Assembly (NCBI GenBank): GCA_019322855.1
Contig: JAHWIA010000033.1
Location: 1 to 8,563, forward strand
Direction of reading: 5' to 3'
Length of the DNA stretch: 8,563 nt
From: Candidatus Woesearchaeota archaeon
GTDB taxonomy: Archaea > Nanobdellota > Nanobdellia > Woesearchaeales > WJKV01
Every line of letters begins with the position of its first letter. Within the stretch, counting starts at the first letter, position 1. Made by a program: the position numbers and the translations under genes. The notes under the pieces are model-generated. The model was not told where the DNA came from. It made no database searches and saw nothing but the letters and a program-made list of their open reading frames with translations. This document shows positions 1-5,726 of this stretch, in pieces.

Positions 1-3
1 CTG

Positions 4-999
4 ATGGCGCTTGTGAGGAAATATGATGGAGATGATTCGAAAGAGAATAGAGAAGCCTTGGAAAAAGAATTGCTAAGACTGAAGAATAAGCACTTATATG
101 CATTGAAGATGGATCCGGTTGTAAGCTTTAAGTTCCATGTTTTTGGAGACCCGCCTACCCCACGTTCCATGATTCCTGACCATCATGCAAGACAGGTGGC
201 GGGTGATGAGATTCTATGCGCTTACAAGAACGCAAGAAACGGGATGACTCGTTCCATAGTAGGCAGGTCTCTGGGGTTGGATACAAAAATCAGCACATTG
301 AAATACATGATGATGGAAGAAGGTTATCCTCTTTCTTGGGAAGAAAGAGCAGATGTATATGTGCATTGTACAGATGTCAAAGCAAGGATCAAGGCAGGAA
401 AGAATCTGGGTTTATCAAATGCTGCACTATGGCACTCAAATTATGGCAGGCTCCGTCATTTGATATGGGAGAAGAAATTGGTCGGTGAAGATCTTATATC
501 TACTGCTTTCGGAGAAGTAAAGAGATTGGAATGCATCATATCAGATTCTTGGAGATCTAGCGATATCAAAAGCCCAGAAGATGTCAAGGAAATTCTTGGA
601 AAAATATACGACGACGAGAAGACAAGCAGGAGTGATCGTGAATTCATAGCAGAATTATTTGGATATTCTCGCGCTAAAACCTTGGCAAAAGAACTTGATT
701 TAGACACTTTATCAAAAGTTGAACTTAAACAGATTTATAGAAGCAAGGATGTGACTGGTGAAGAAAGAAGGCTGGCAGGAAAGCGACTTGGTTATTCTGA
801 CTTGAGGATATGGATACACGAGAATCCTGGAAAAGCAGCTTTCTTATTGCCCTTGTCACCGGTTATTATATTCGATGGTGCGCTTTCATTGCTAGGAAAA
901 ATATTCTCTTACAAAGACAAGAATGAATATTATTACGGAGGTGCAGGCTGGGGCTGGGTCGATGAAGATGGAAAATATCATTCAGGTGATAACAGATGA
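4..999 (+). CDS. Unknown helical-repeat protein, 331 aa
   Basis: I do not recognise this protein. A charged N-terminus (residues 1-40) is followed by a mostly helical region with at least four copies of the pattern R-x-x-(A/V/I)-(G/A)-x-x-(L/F)-G-(Y/L), at residues 83-92, 128-137, 212-221 and 255-264. Each copy is preceded by a short helix containing an aromatic residue, so the repeat unit is about 43-45 residues. Residues 277-301 are hydrophobic with a central Pro and Asp, and could be a membrane anchor or a buried hairpin. The last 30 residues are rich in Tyr, Gly and Trp (YYYGGAGWGW at 309-318). The ATG at base 4 gives a plausible start, but the frame stays open to the window edge, so the true start may lie upstream. 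The stop overlaps the next gene's start (ATGA), so the two are probably co-translated. That it is a real gene is well supported by the repeats, length and coupling; its function is unknown. Confidence 0.8.
   Translation: MALVRKYDGDDSKENREALEKELLRLKNKHLYALKMDPVVSFKFHVFGDPPTPRSMIPDHHARQVAGDEILCAYKNARNGMTRSIVGRSLGLDTKISTLKYMMMEEGYPLSWEERADVYVHCTDVKARIKAGKNLGLSNAALWHSNYGRLRHLIWEKKLVGEDLISTAFGEVKRLECIISDSWRSSDIKSPEDVKEILGKIYDDEKTSRSDREFIAELFGYSRAKTLAKELDLDTLSKVELKQIYRSKDVTGEERRLAGKRLGYSDLRIWIHENPGKAAFLLPLSPVIIFDGALSLLGKIFSYKDKNEYYYGGAGWGWVDEDGKYHSGDNR
205..822 (+). repeat. Degenerate protein-level repeats, about 43-45 codons
   Basis: Four diverged units lie within the 331-residue protein, at about residues 68-101, 113-147, 191-231 and 238-273. 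Best-aligned pairs are RIKAGKNLGL with RRLAGKRLGY, and RSIVGRSLGL with REFIAELFGY. The conserved Arg positions are 83, 128, 212 and 255. Spacing is 45 and 43 residues within the two pairs and 84 between them, which leaves room for one more, unrecognisable unit. The repetition is visible in the protein only, not in the DNA, so it is old. Confidence 0.6.
984..990 (+). promoter_or_regulatory. Shine-Dalgarno AGGTGAT for the 204-aa gene
   Basis: AGGTGAT matches the archaeal 16S anti-Shine-Dalgarno tail and ends 5 nt before the ATG at 996. It lies inside the last codons of the upstream gene and supports translation of the downstream gene from the ATGA overlap. Confidence 0.7.
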
Positions 1000-1610
1000 T
1001 ATATGGCTTATTTGTACATCCGCAAGTCTGCGATCCCAGTGCAGGAGATCCTTGTTTTGGAAGGTTGCCTAATGGTGAATTAGAATGCTCTGAAGAAGGC
1101 CATGCAATGCAGAGATATCTGGAAAACAGAAAGATAATAGCAGAATTGGAAAAGACTTACGAGATGAGATATATGAACAATTTCTGGTTTGCGACATTGA
1201 GGGTTACAAAATCAGATCCGTTAGATATGTACAATTTCATGATAACCAATTTTCCTCCGCGCGAAGATGAACAGGCGTTTGTAGAAAAAAGAAGACAGAA
1301 GCTTGCGAAACTGCTTGCCTGGAAAAGCGATGAAGACAAAGAGAAGATAAAAAAAGCTTTCAAAGAAGCAGAAGGAGATCTCACAGAAAAGATCTATGAG
1401 CCGAGCATAAACTGTCTAAAGGAAATATTGGAAAGCAATCCGGTAATGAAAATTATTGTCTATACAGGCACATACCCTGTGATGAGGAGCAGATGTGAAG
1501 AGATGGGGGCCTATGTCGTCAACAGAGGATGTTTTGGATTGGAAGCAGAAATAAAAGAGATCAAGAGAATCATTGAATCTGGACCTTGGCCCCGACGGAA
1601 AGTTGTTTGA
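996..1610 (+). CDS. Unknown protein, receiver-like C-terminal half, 204 aa
   Basis: I cannot assign a family with confidence. The N-terminus has three cysteines and a histidine (C12, C20, C31, H36). Residues 40-60 and 85-135 are charged and probably helical. Residues 136-193 follow the order seen at the end of response-regulator receiver domains: helix, strand KIIVYTG (152-158) ending in a Thr, helix, a Gly-Ala turn, strand YVVNRG (173-178), and a final amphipathic helix. The phospho-acceptor Asp and the acidic pocket of a true receiver are not evident, so this is at best a non-phosphorylatable relative or another alpha/beta fold. The start is fixed by the ATGA overlap with the 331-aa gene and an AGGTGAT ribosome site. 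The last 41 nt overlap the 3' end of the opposing DUF192 gene. It probably works with the repeat protein, but what the pair does is not visible. Confidence 0.8.
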   Translation: MIYGLFVHPQVCDPSAGDPCFGRLPNGELECSEEGHAMQRYLENRKIIAELEKTYEMRYMNNFWFATLRVTKSDPLDMYNFMITNFPPREDEQAFVEKRRQKLAKLLAWKSDEDKEKIKKAFKEAEGDLTEKIYEPSINCLKEILESNPVMKIIVYTGTYPVMRSRCEEMGAYVVNRGCFGLEAEIKEIKRIIESGPWPRRKVV

Positions 1611-1914
1611 ATGTATTTTCTACACTTTCTACTGCGTATTTGTATGGTTTTTTAGGTTTATAATTTAGAATCCATGGTTGTAATCGTGCCTTGTCAACCA
1701 CGACATTATTATTGTTCACGAAAATAATTTCCAGAGGCAGTGTGCAGAATACTGTTGTTATTCCAGTTCTTACTTCTTTCTTGTTGACAAAGCACATTCC
1801 TCTTTTAATCTTGCTTTCAGGAGCAAACATCAGGCCTATCGCTTTTTCAATGACATTTTCTGCCAATTTCATGTCAGGAAGAATTGTTTTCTTGTTATAT
1901 ACTAGTTTAGCCAA
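1570..1914 (-). CDS. DUF192 family protein, 114 aa
   Basis: This matches the DUF192 (COG1430) pattern along its length: an N-terminal strand, GLMF at 27-30, a strand around MCFVNKK (40-46), PLEIIF at 60-65, VVVDKA at 71-76, YAVES at 93-97, and a C-terminal SVGAKVQI in the place of the family's usual G-D-x-(V/I)-x-(L/F) ending. The family is a small beta-rich fold; its biochemical role is not well established. The usual hydrophobic export signal is absent, so this copy is probably cytoplasmic. The start is a TTG, 8 nt inside the end of the M50 protease gene. A stop lies two codons upstream in frame, and the next in-frame ATG (residue 15) would remove the first strand, so TTG is preferred. A partial ribosome-binding stretch (GGGGATGATC) precedes it. 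It is co-transcribed with the protease and probably translationally coupled to it. Its 3' end overlaps the plus-strand 204-aa gene by 41 nt. Confidence 0.85.
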   Translation of the reverse strand: MAKLVYNKKTILPDMKLAENVIEKAIGLMFAPESKIKRGMCFVNKKEVRTGITTVFCTLPLEIIFVNNNNVVVDKARLQPWILNYKPKKPYKYAVESVENTFKQLSVGAKVQIQ

Positions 1915-2590
1915 GCCTGATCATCCCCATCTGTAAGAAGAATAAGATTACTGCGAAACCCGCTGTCAATCCCCACACAAGTTTGTTCCAATTAAAGATC
2001 TTTCTTCCGTCCAATAATGAGATTGGAATGAGATTGAACAATGCCAGCCAGGTATTGATCATGAAACCGTACATCAATAGTTTAGCGACAAATGTAGATG
2101 TTACGCCTGCTGCGCCTAGAACAACTACTGCTATTATGAAGAATATGATCGCCATTATCAGATTGCTCAATGGCCCGCTCAAACTTATTATTCCGTTCTG
2201 CCTTTTTGTTGTCCTTCCCATTATCAGGACTGCGTCAGGCGCAGCAAACACAAAGCCAGTAAAACTAAGTAAGACCGCAAACAACAGCATAGGCATGCTT
2301 GCCCTGAACTCTGCCATCAAGCCATACTTTCGTGCGACAAAACGGTGCGCCAGTTCATGTATCAAGAAACCAAGCCCTACTGCAATCCCGCTTATCACAA
2401 TATACTCAAGAAATAACATCCCGCCATAACTGCCGATTCCTAACAGACTGCTTTGTGTTTCTCCCTTGACAAGCACGTTTGCGAAAGCAAAGGTTATTGC
2501 AGCCCATGCATAGAACAGATGCTTTACTTCAATAGGATTGACTTTCAATTTAGTCTTTTTCTGATATTTAGGATTGGGATAGTATTTCAT
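1907..2590 (-). CDS. M50 family (site-2-type) membrane metalloprotease, 227 aa
   Basis: This is an integral-membrane zinc protease of the SpoIVFB/S2P class (COG1994), which cleaves substrates within or next to the membrane. The zinc motif HELAH is at residues 78-82 (His78, Glu79, His82), within a hydrophobic helix starting near 62. SGPLSN (138-143) matches the family's (S/A)GP-x-x-N element. FNLIPISLLDGRKIF (185-199) is the second catalytic motif, with Asp194 as the expected third zinc ligand. Other hydrophobic segments lie near 25-41, 100-120, 143-163, 167-184 and 205-222. At 227 residues it is a minimal core without PDZ or CBS domains. The N-terminus (1-22) is lysine-rich and probably cytoplasmic. 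The ATG lies 30 nt downstream of a TATA box, so the transcript is probably leaderless. It is the first gene of a two-gene operon with the DUF192 gene. Natural substrates cannot be deduced. Confidence 0.92.
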   Translation of the reverse strand: MKYYPNPKYQKKTKLKVNPIEVKHLFYAWAAITFAFANVLVKGETQSSLLGIGSYGGMLFLEYIVISGIAVGLGFLIHELAHRFVARKYGLMAEFRASMPMLLFAVLLSFTGFVFAAPDAVLIMGRTTKRQNGIISLSGPLSNLIMAIIFFIIAVVVLGAAGVTSTFVAKLLMYGFMINTWLALFNLIPISLLDGRKIFNWNKLVWGLTAGFAVILFFLQMGMIRLG

Positions 2591-2612
2591 ATTATTTTCA
2601 GAGAAGCGACTG

Positions 2613-2625
2613 TATATAAATATTG
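2613..2625 (-). promoter_or_regulatory. TATA-type promoter for the M50-DUF192 operon
   Basis: On the minus strand this reads CAATATTTATATA. The T starting TTTATATA is 30 nt from the A of the protease ATG (base 2590), the usual archaeal TATA-to-start-site distance. The transcript would therefore begin at or next to the start codon. No Shine-Dalgarno precedes this ATG, in agreement with leaderless initiation. Confidence 0.65.
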
Positions 2626-2630
2626 TGGAC

Positions 2631-2646
2631 AGTAAAGCTTATAAAC
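2631..2646 (+). promoter_or_regulatory. TATA-type promoter for the 61-aa gene
   Basis: A purine-rich stretch AGTAAAG, a possible BRE, is followed by CTTATAAAC. The TATA starts 29 nt before the ATG at 2668, again predicting a leaderless transcript. It sits back-to-back with the protease promoter, with the TATA cores about 25 bp apart, so the two could compete or share a regulator. Confidence 0.6.
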
Positions 2647-2667
2647 AATAGCCAGTTCATAACAAGC

Positions 2668-2853
2668 ATGGAAACTGAGAATTTCAACCTGAAATCAGAT
2701 TCACATAAGAAGCTGATAAAAAAGCCAGAGGTAAAGATGGATGAGCCTGTGTTGATAGATTTGAAAAAAGCTAACCCAAAAGTGGTTGACAGAATTGATT
2801 TTCAGATTCAAGCTAGAGATGAATTGACAAAAAAGAAGTATTTTCTGAAATAA
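2668..2853 (+). CDS. Small unknown charged protein, 61 aa
   Basis: Unrecognised. It is a soluble, lysine- and aspartate-rich protein beginning METENFNLKS, with no membrane segment, cysteine or signal peptide. The middle (PVLIDLKKAN) could form a strand or helix and the C-terminus (RDELTKKKYFLK) is basic and probably helical. An upstream in-frame TTG at 2623 would add 15 residues, but it lies upstream of the TATA box at 2638-2645. The ATG at 2668 is exactly 29 nt after that box and is the better start. The TAA stop directly abuts the stop codon of the opposing 565-aa gene. Support comes from the promoter position and the tight fit between neighbours. The function is unknown. Confidence 0.65.
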   Translation: METENFNLKSDSHKKLIKKPEVKMDEPVLIDLKKANPKVVDRIDFQIQARDELTKKKYFLK

Positions 2854-4551
2854 TTATTCAAAATTAAAATTTAGATTATCGAATTCTTTCACATCCACTA
2901 ATGTATTTTCTGTTTCAATGTATTTGATCCTTACACTGTCTCCTTCTTTTGTTATCTTTGCTTCATTGTTCTCCATATTGATCTTGAAGATGTGATTGTT
3001 TTCATTCTGTAACACGATTAAATCGTCATTGATCCTGCTGACCATTCCTTCGACTGTCTTATAGCCAGCATCCTCACCTGTTCCTGCTTCAGTCTCTATT
3101 TCAAGACCTTTCTCTTTCAACCATTCTTTATACTCTGCAAGACTGTCTGTTAATTTCTCTTCGACAACAACATATCCTGTCTCAGCATGCACCAAAGCAA
3201 CTCTCTGTAACTTACTATTAGAGCTCAGGATAGGAACCACCCATGTCAGTTCGCCGAACAGGTTATAGAATATAGGCTGCGCACCCCAGTAGCCTTGGAA
3301 ATTGCTCACTTTGCTGTTTGCATTGCTCACAGCTGCATCCTCATTGTAATAACCGCTCACATTGCTATAGTAAACAAACTCTCCGGTCTGTGTATTCATC
3401 ATTGAATAGCCCATCAATGACTTGTCAGCCAGACTAGGAGAGGTATGTCCTGTGAACCAGTACATTCCTTCTGGTCCTCGAACTGCGAATACATCTGTCA
3501 CGCCGTTTGACGTGGTAGGCACGTGCATGTCTTTCTGCGAAAATTTAGTGTTCCAGAACCCGTTCGAATAAGCGCCGTACCAATAGTTGTATTCCTCTGC
3601 CAATACTTCTGGTATTACCCTGTCCACCCACTTAGGAATCTTTTGATGGAATTCCATCTCTCCTGTGACTGGATCTACGATAATGACCCCCAACACCTGT
3701 TCTCCTGTGAACCATACTGTAGGTTTTGAAGCACTGATGACCCATCTAGGATTTCTATCGTCATCAAGTTCAAAAGTTATTTCTGATAATCTGTAAAAAG
3801 GATATTTTTGATATGCGTGCCTGTAAACATTCTTCTGGAAGAACGCGCTCTTCATGTATTTCAATTCAAGATTGTCGACCCGTTCAACCTTCGCTTCTGG
3901 ATCCTCTGCATCAACCATCACAAAACCAGGAGATGTCTTGAACTTCAGCCATTTCCAGAAATTGCCGAGCTCTAAAGGAGACACCCAATAAAGGTGATCA
4001 TTGATCAATTGTATGTTTATCTGTCCTACCTGGACCTTGTAGCCGAGATCTCCGATGACCTTATCTGCTTTCCAGTATGCGAATTCTATAGGAACTTGTC
4101 TAATATGGGAGATATCAATTGAATTAATTTTTTCATTGCTTTCGATTACATTAGGAAGTTCATGCAATGTTTTTGTCTGGAACAAAGGCACGATCGGCGC
4201 ACTCACCATAAGCACGATAAGCAGGATGATAATTGCGATAGGCACTTTATATCTTGTCAAGTCTGGTTTTTTTCTTTCACCGACAACCTGCACTATCTGC
4301 AGTTTCATCGGTCTGACAATAGTTACTGCACAATTGATTGCCAATAAGATTCCTACTGGTATGATAATATCAGGAAATAACAAAGGAGGCATGTAGACAT
4401 AAGCAAGGATAGCTGCAACAGGGACGCCCCATTTTAGATTATTTATCTGTGCTTTCAGCCAGCTTCCGAACTCCCCCCTGCCGAACTTATAGAAATCGAG
4501 ATTAATACAACCAATGAGCGTGACTAAAAATGCGAGTAAAATGCCGTTCAT
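2854..4551 (-). CDS. Membrane protein with large repeated extracytoplasmic region, 565 aa
   Basis: I do not recognise a named family. Four hydrophobic segments lie at about residues 2-17, 42-58, 60-79 and 103-124. The loops 20-41 and 80-102 are basic, so they are probably cytoplasmic, which puts the N-terminus and everything after residue 125 outside the cell. The outer part holds four diverged beta-rich units with an aromatic strand (LYWV 187-190, RWVI 269-272, MYWF 363-366, LTWV 435-438). About 20 residues later each has a V-(D/N/H)-x-x-(T/P)-(G/E) turn (DAEDPE, DPVTGE, NTQTGE, HAETGY), reminiscent of PepSY-type strands. Residues 498-556 look like a small beta barrel of OB type (VEGMVSRI ... 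EGDSVRIKYI). It is a single-gene unit with its own TATA box 28 nt from the ATG. It could be an envelope-maintenance or binding protein, but nothing catalytic is visible. Confidence 0.85.
   Translation of the reverse strand: MNGILLAFLVTLIGCINLDFYKFGRGEFGSWLKAQINNLKWGVPVAAILAYVYMPPLLFPDIIIPVGILLAINCAVTIVRPMKLQIVQVVGERKKPDLTRYKVPIAIIILLIVLMVSAPIVPLFQTKTLHELPNVIESNEKINSIDISHIRQVPIEFAYWKADKVIGDLGYKVQVGQINIQLINDHLYWVSPLELGNFWKWLKFKTSPGFVMVDAEDPEAKVERVDNLELKYMKSAFFQKNVYRHAYQKYPFYRLSEITFELDDDRNPRWVISASKPTVWFTGEQVLGVIIVDPVTGEMEFHQKIPKWVDRVIPEVLAEEYNYWYGAYSNGFWNTKFSQKDMHVPTTSNGVTDVFAVRGPEGMYWFTGHTSPSLADKSLMGYSMMNTQTGEFVYYSNVSGYYNEDAAVSNANSKVSNFQGYWGAQPIFYNLFGELTWVVPILSSNSKLQRVALVHAETGYVVVEEKLTDSLAEYKEWLKEKGLEIETEAGTGEDAGYKTVEGMVSRINDDLIVLQNENNHIFKINMENNEAKITKEGDSVRIKYIETENTLVDVKEFDNLNFNFE
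3163..3999 (-). repeat. Four diverged beta-strand repeats in the 565-aa protein
   Basis: Units lie at residues 185-221, 268-301, 362-395 and 434-463. Each has an aromatic W-(V/F) strand, a linker of about 18-25 residues, and a strand ending in a D/N/H-x-x-(T/P)-(G/E) turn followed by another strand. The third and fourth copies show TGE or TGY most clearly (NTQTGE, HAETGY). The first is the most diverged (DAEDPE). The repeats are not detectable at DNA level. Confidence 0.5.
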
Positions 4552-4570
4552 ACAAGGCTAGAATAAGAGT

Positions 4571-4583
4571 GAATTTAAAAAGG
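4571..4583 (-). promoter_or_regulatory. TATA-type promoter for the 565-aa membrane protein
   Basis: The minus strand reads CCTTTTTAAATTC. The TATA-like TTTAAATT begins 28 nt upstream of the ATG at 4551. No Shine-Dalgarno lies between, so the transcript is probably leaderless. The element fills the 36-nt gap after the ExoIII stop codon. Confidence 0.55.
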
Positions 4584-4587
4584 TTAC

Positions 4588-5343
4588 TTACAAATCAAGC
4601 TCTAATCGAATAGGACAGTGGTCAGAACCAAGTACATCTCTAAGTATCTCGCTGTTCTTCAGGTTTGTTTTCAGTTCATTGCTCACTATAAAATAATCAA
4701 TACGCCAGCCGATATTTTTCTGCCGTGCATTGTACATATAAGACCACCAGGTATAATGCCCGCCTTCTTGAACAAATTCCCTGAAGGTATCAACATAACC
4801 TTGTGCCAAGAACAATTCGAACCATTGCCTTTCCTGTGCAGTGAACCCTGCATTCGTCTCGTTCTGTTTTGGATTTCGAAGATCTATCTCTTTGTGCGCC
4901 ACATTGAAGTCTGCACCTACCACGACCGGCTTTTGTTTCCTCAACTCTTCACAGAAGTCCATGAAAGTCTGATTGAAATTTAATTTAAAATCAAGTCTTT
5001 CAAGATCCCGCCTTGAGTGCGGGAAATAACCATTCACTAAAAAGAATTTTTCAAACTCTAGTGTAAGGATTCTTGCTTCCTTGTCAAACTCTTCCTCGCC
5101 AACACCTTCTCTTATTGAAAGAGGATGCAATTTTGTAAGAACCATCAGCCCGCTATAGCCTTTTCTTTCTGCGGGCAGGTAAAAGATCTGGTAATCAAGT
5201 TCTTTTAATTCCTCGACCTTTGCAGGACTGCTCTTTATTTCCTGGAAGCAATAGACGTCTGCGTCTTCCTTTTTCACAAACTCAAGAAGCCCCTTCCTTG
5301 CAGCTGCTACTATTCCGTTGATATTCCATGAAATTATCTTCAT
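4588..5343 (-). CDS. xth: Exodeoxyribonuclease III / AP endonuclease, 251 aa
   Basis: This is a Mg2+-dependent AP endonuclease and 3'-5' exonuclease of the ExoIII/APE1 family, which cleaves the backbone 5' to abasic sites during base excision repair and acts in the cytoplasm on DNA. All expected active-site residues are visible: Asn7 in ISWNINGI, Glu35 in CFQEIK, Tyr106 in NGYFPHS, Asp145 and Asn147 in GADFNVAH, Asp216 in WRIDYF, and Asp241-His242 in GSDHCPI. The length is normal for the family (about 250-270). The DNA-contact loops NETNAGFT (161-168) and HYTWWSY (196-202) are typical. The ATG is 30 nt downstream of a TATA box with no ribosome site, so the transcript is probably leaderless. 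Its neighbours are unrelated to repair and it has its own promoter. In archaea some members also cut at deaminated bases; the sequence alone does not say whether this one does. Confidence 0.97.
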   Translation of the reverse strand: MKIISWNINGIVAAARKGLLEFVKKEDADVYCFQEIKSSPAKVEELKELDYQIFYLPAERKGYSGLMVLTKLHPLSIREGVGEEEFDKEARILTLEFEKFFLVNGYFPHSRRDLERLDFKLNFNQTFMDFCEELRKQKPVVVGADFNVAHKEIDLRNPKQNETNAGFTAQERQWFELFLAQGYVDTFREFVQEGGHYTWWSYMYNARQKNIGWRIDYFIVSNELKTNLKNSEILRDVLGSDHCPIRLELDL

Positions 5344-5362
5344 ACTCGAGTTAGAATTCTAG

Positions 5363-5378
5363 TTATATATAAAATATA
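5363..5378 (-). promoter_or_regulatory. TATA-type promoter for ExoIII
   Basis: The minus strand contains TATTTTATATATAA. TTTATATA begins 30 nt upstream of the ExoIII ATG. This is the best TATA match in the window and again predicts a leaderless mRNA. Confidence 0.65.
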
Positions 5379-5382
5379 TTAT

Positions 5383-5389
5383 AAAAAAA
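5383..5389 (-). terminator. Oligo-U terminator after the 88-aa gene
   Basis: Seven consecutive T on the minus strand lie 8 nt after the stop of the 88-aa gene and just before the ExoIII TATA box. Archaeal RNA polymerase stops at such U-rich tracts without needing a hairpin. This is the clearest terminator in the window. Confidence 0.5.
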
Positions 5390-5396
5390 GAATAAA

Positions 5397-5663
5397 TCAA
5401 TACATTGGAGTCTTACTTCTTCTAGTAACTTTCACAACAGTCACTCTTTTGCTGCCCCAGCTTCTAGGCATTGTTCTTGTAGTTGCCTTTGTTTTTGGAG
5501 CTTGTTCGTAAAGAACTTCGTCTCCTGGCACAAGCCTCATGCTGTATGGTGCTAAGAATGGAACATTGCCTCCTCTTCCTGGTCTTGTAAGAGTGCCTCT
5601 CAGCATCTTCCTCTTCTTGTCGTGCTGAACGTTTTCAATGATTCCTTTTTGTTGTGCTGCCAT
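5397..5663 (-). CDS. Small basic OB/cold-shock-like protein, 88 aa
   Basis: I do not recognise a named family. The protein is strongly basic (19 Lys/Arg against 5 Asp/Glu), which suggests nucleic-acid or ribosome binding. The pattern KGIIENV (6-12), a basic loop, a Gly-rich stretch with GNVPF (32-36), LVPGDEVLYE (44-53) and RVTVVKV (73-79) follows the strand order and the G-D-x-V turn of small OB folds such as cold-shock domains. The aromatic RNP1 motif of true cold-shock proteins is missing, so this is only a structural guess; an SH3-like barrel is the alternative. It has the strongest ribosome-binding site in the window, two candidate TATA boxes upstream and an oligo-U terminator downstream, all suggesting a well-expressed, independently transcribed gene. 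There are no cysteines and no membrane segment. Confidence 0.8.
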   Translation of the reverse strand: MAAQQKGIIENVQHDKKRKMLRGTLTRPGRGGNVPFLAPYSMRLVPGDEVLYEQAPKTKATTRTMPRSWGSKRVTVVKVTRRSKTPMY

Positions 5664-5666
5664 ATA

Positions 5667-5674
5667 ATCACCTC
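5667..5674 (-). promoter_or_regulatory. Shine-Dalgarno GAGGTGAT for the 88-aa gene
   Basis: GAGGTGAT is an eight-base match to the archaeal anti-Shine-Dalgarno. It leaves 5 nt between GAGGTG and the ATG at 5663, fixes the start, and implies a leadered mRNA, unlike several neighbours. Confidence 0.8.
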
Positions 5675-5683
5675 ATTTATTAT

Positions 5684-5691
5684 AATATAAA
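5684..5691 (-). promoter_or_regulatory. Proximal TATA-like element of the 88-aa gene
   Basis: The minus strand reads TTTATATT, 28 nt before the ATG. If used, transcription would start at the ATG and exclude the strong ribosome-binding site, so it may be a secondary promoter or simply AT-rich leader. Confidence 0.35.
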
Positions 5692-5708
5692 GCAAGAAAC
5701 AATTATAC

Positions 5709-5716
5709 TATATAAT
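5709..5716 (-). promoter_or_regulatory. Distal TATA-like element of the 88-aa gene
   Basis: The minus strand reads ATTATATA. A start site about 26-30 nt downstream would give a leader of roughly 22-26 nt that includes GAGGTGAT. It is therefore the more likely promoter. It lies just past the MscS stop codon. Confidence 0.5.
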
Positions 5717-5726
5717 CTTTACTGAA

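Noticed and set aside
1029..1103. Zinc site in the 204-aa protein (C12, C20, C31, H36)
   Set aside because: Spacing does not match a known zinc-binding motif and no pair of close CxxC elements is present.
1648..1653. Six-T run as terminator of the plus-strand pair
   Set aside because: It is short and lies inside the opposing DUF192 coding region, where AT-rich codons explain it; left as only a possibility.
1983..2429. 148-codon plus-strand frame opposite the M50 protease
   Set aside because: The minus-strand frame carries the HELAH and LLDG motifs. The plus-strand frame has no recognisable feature and is a shadow.
2623..2667. N-terminal extension of the 61-aa protein from a TTG
   Set aside because: The extension contains the TATA box itself and would begin upstream of the predicted transcript. 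The ATG at 2668 fits a leaderless start.
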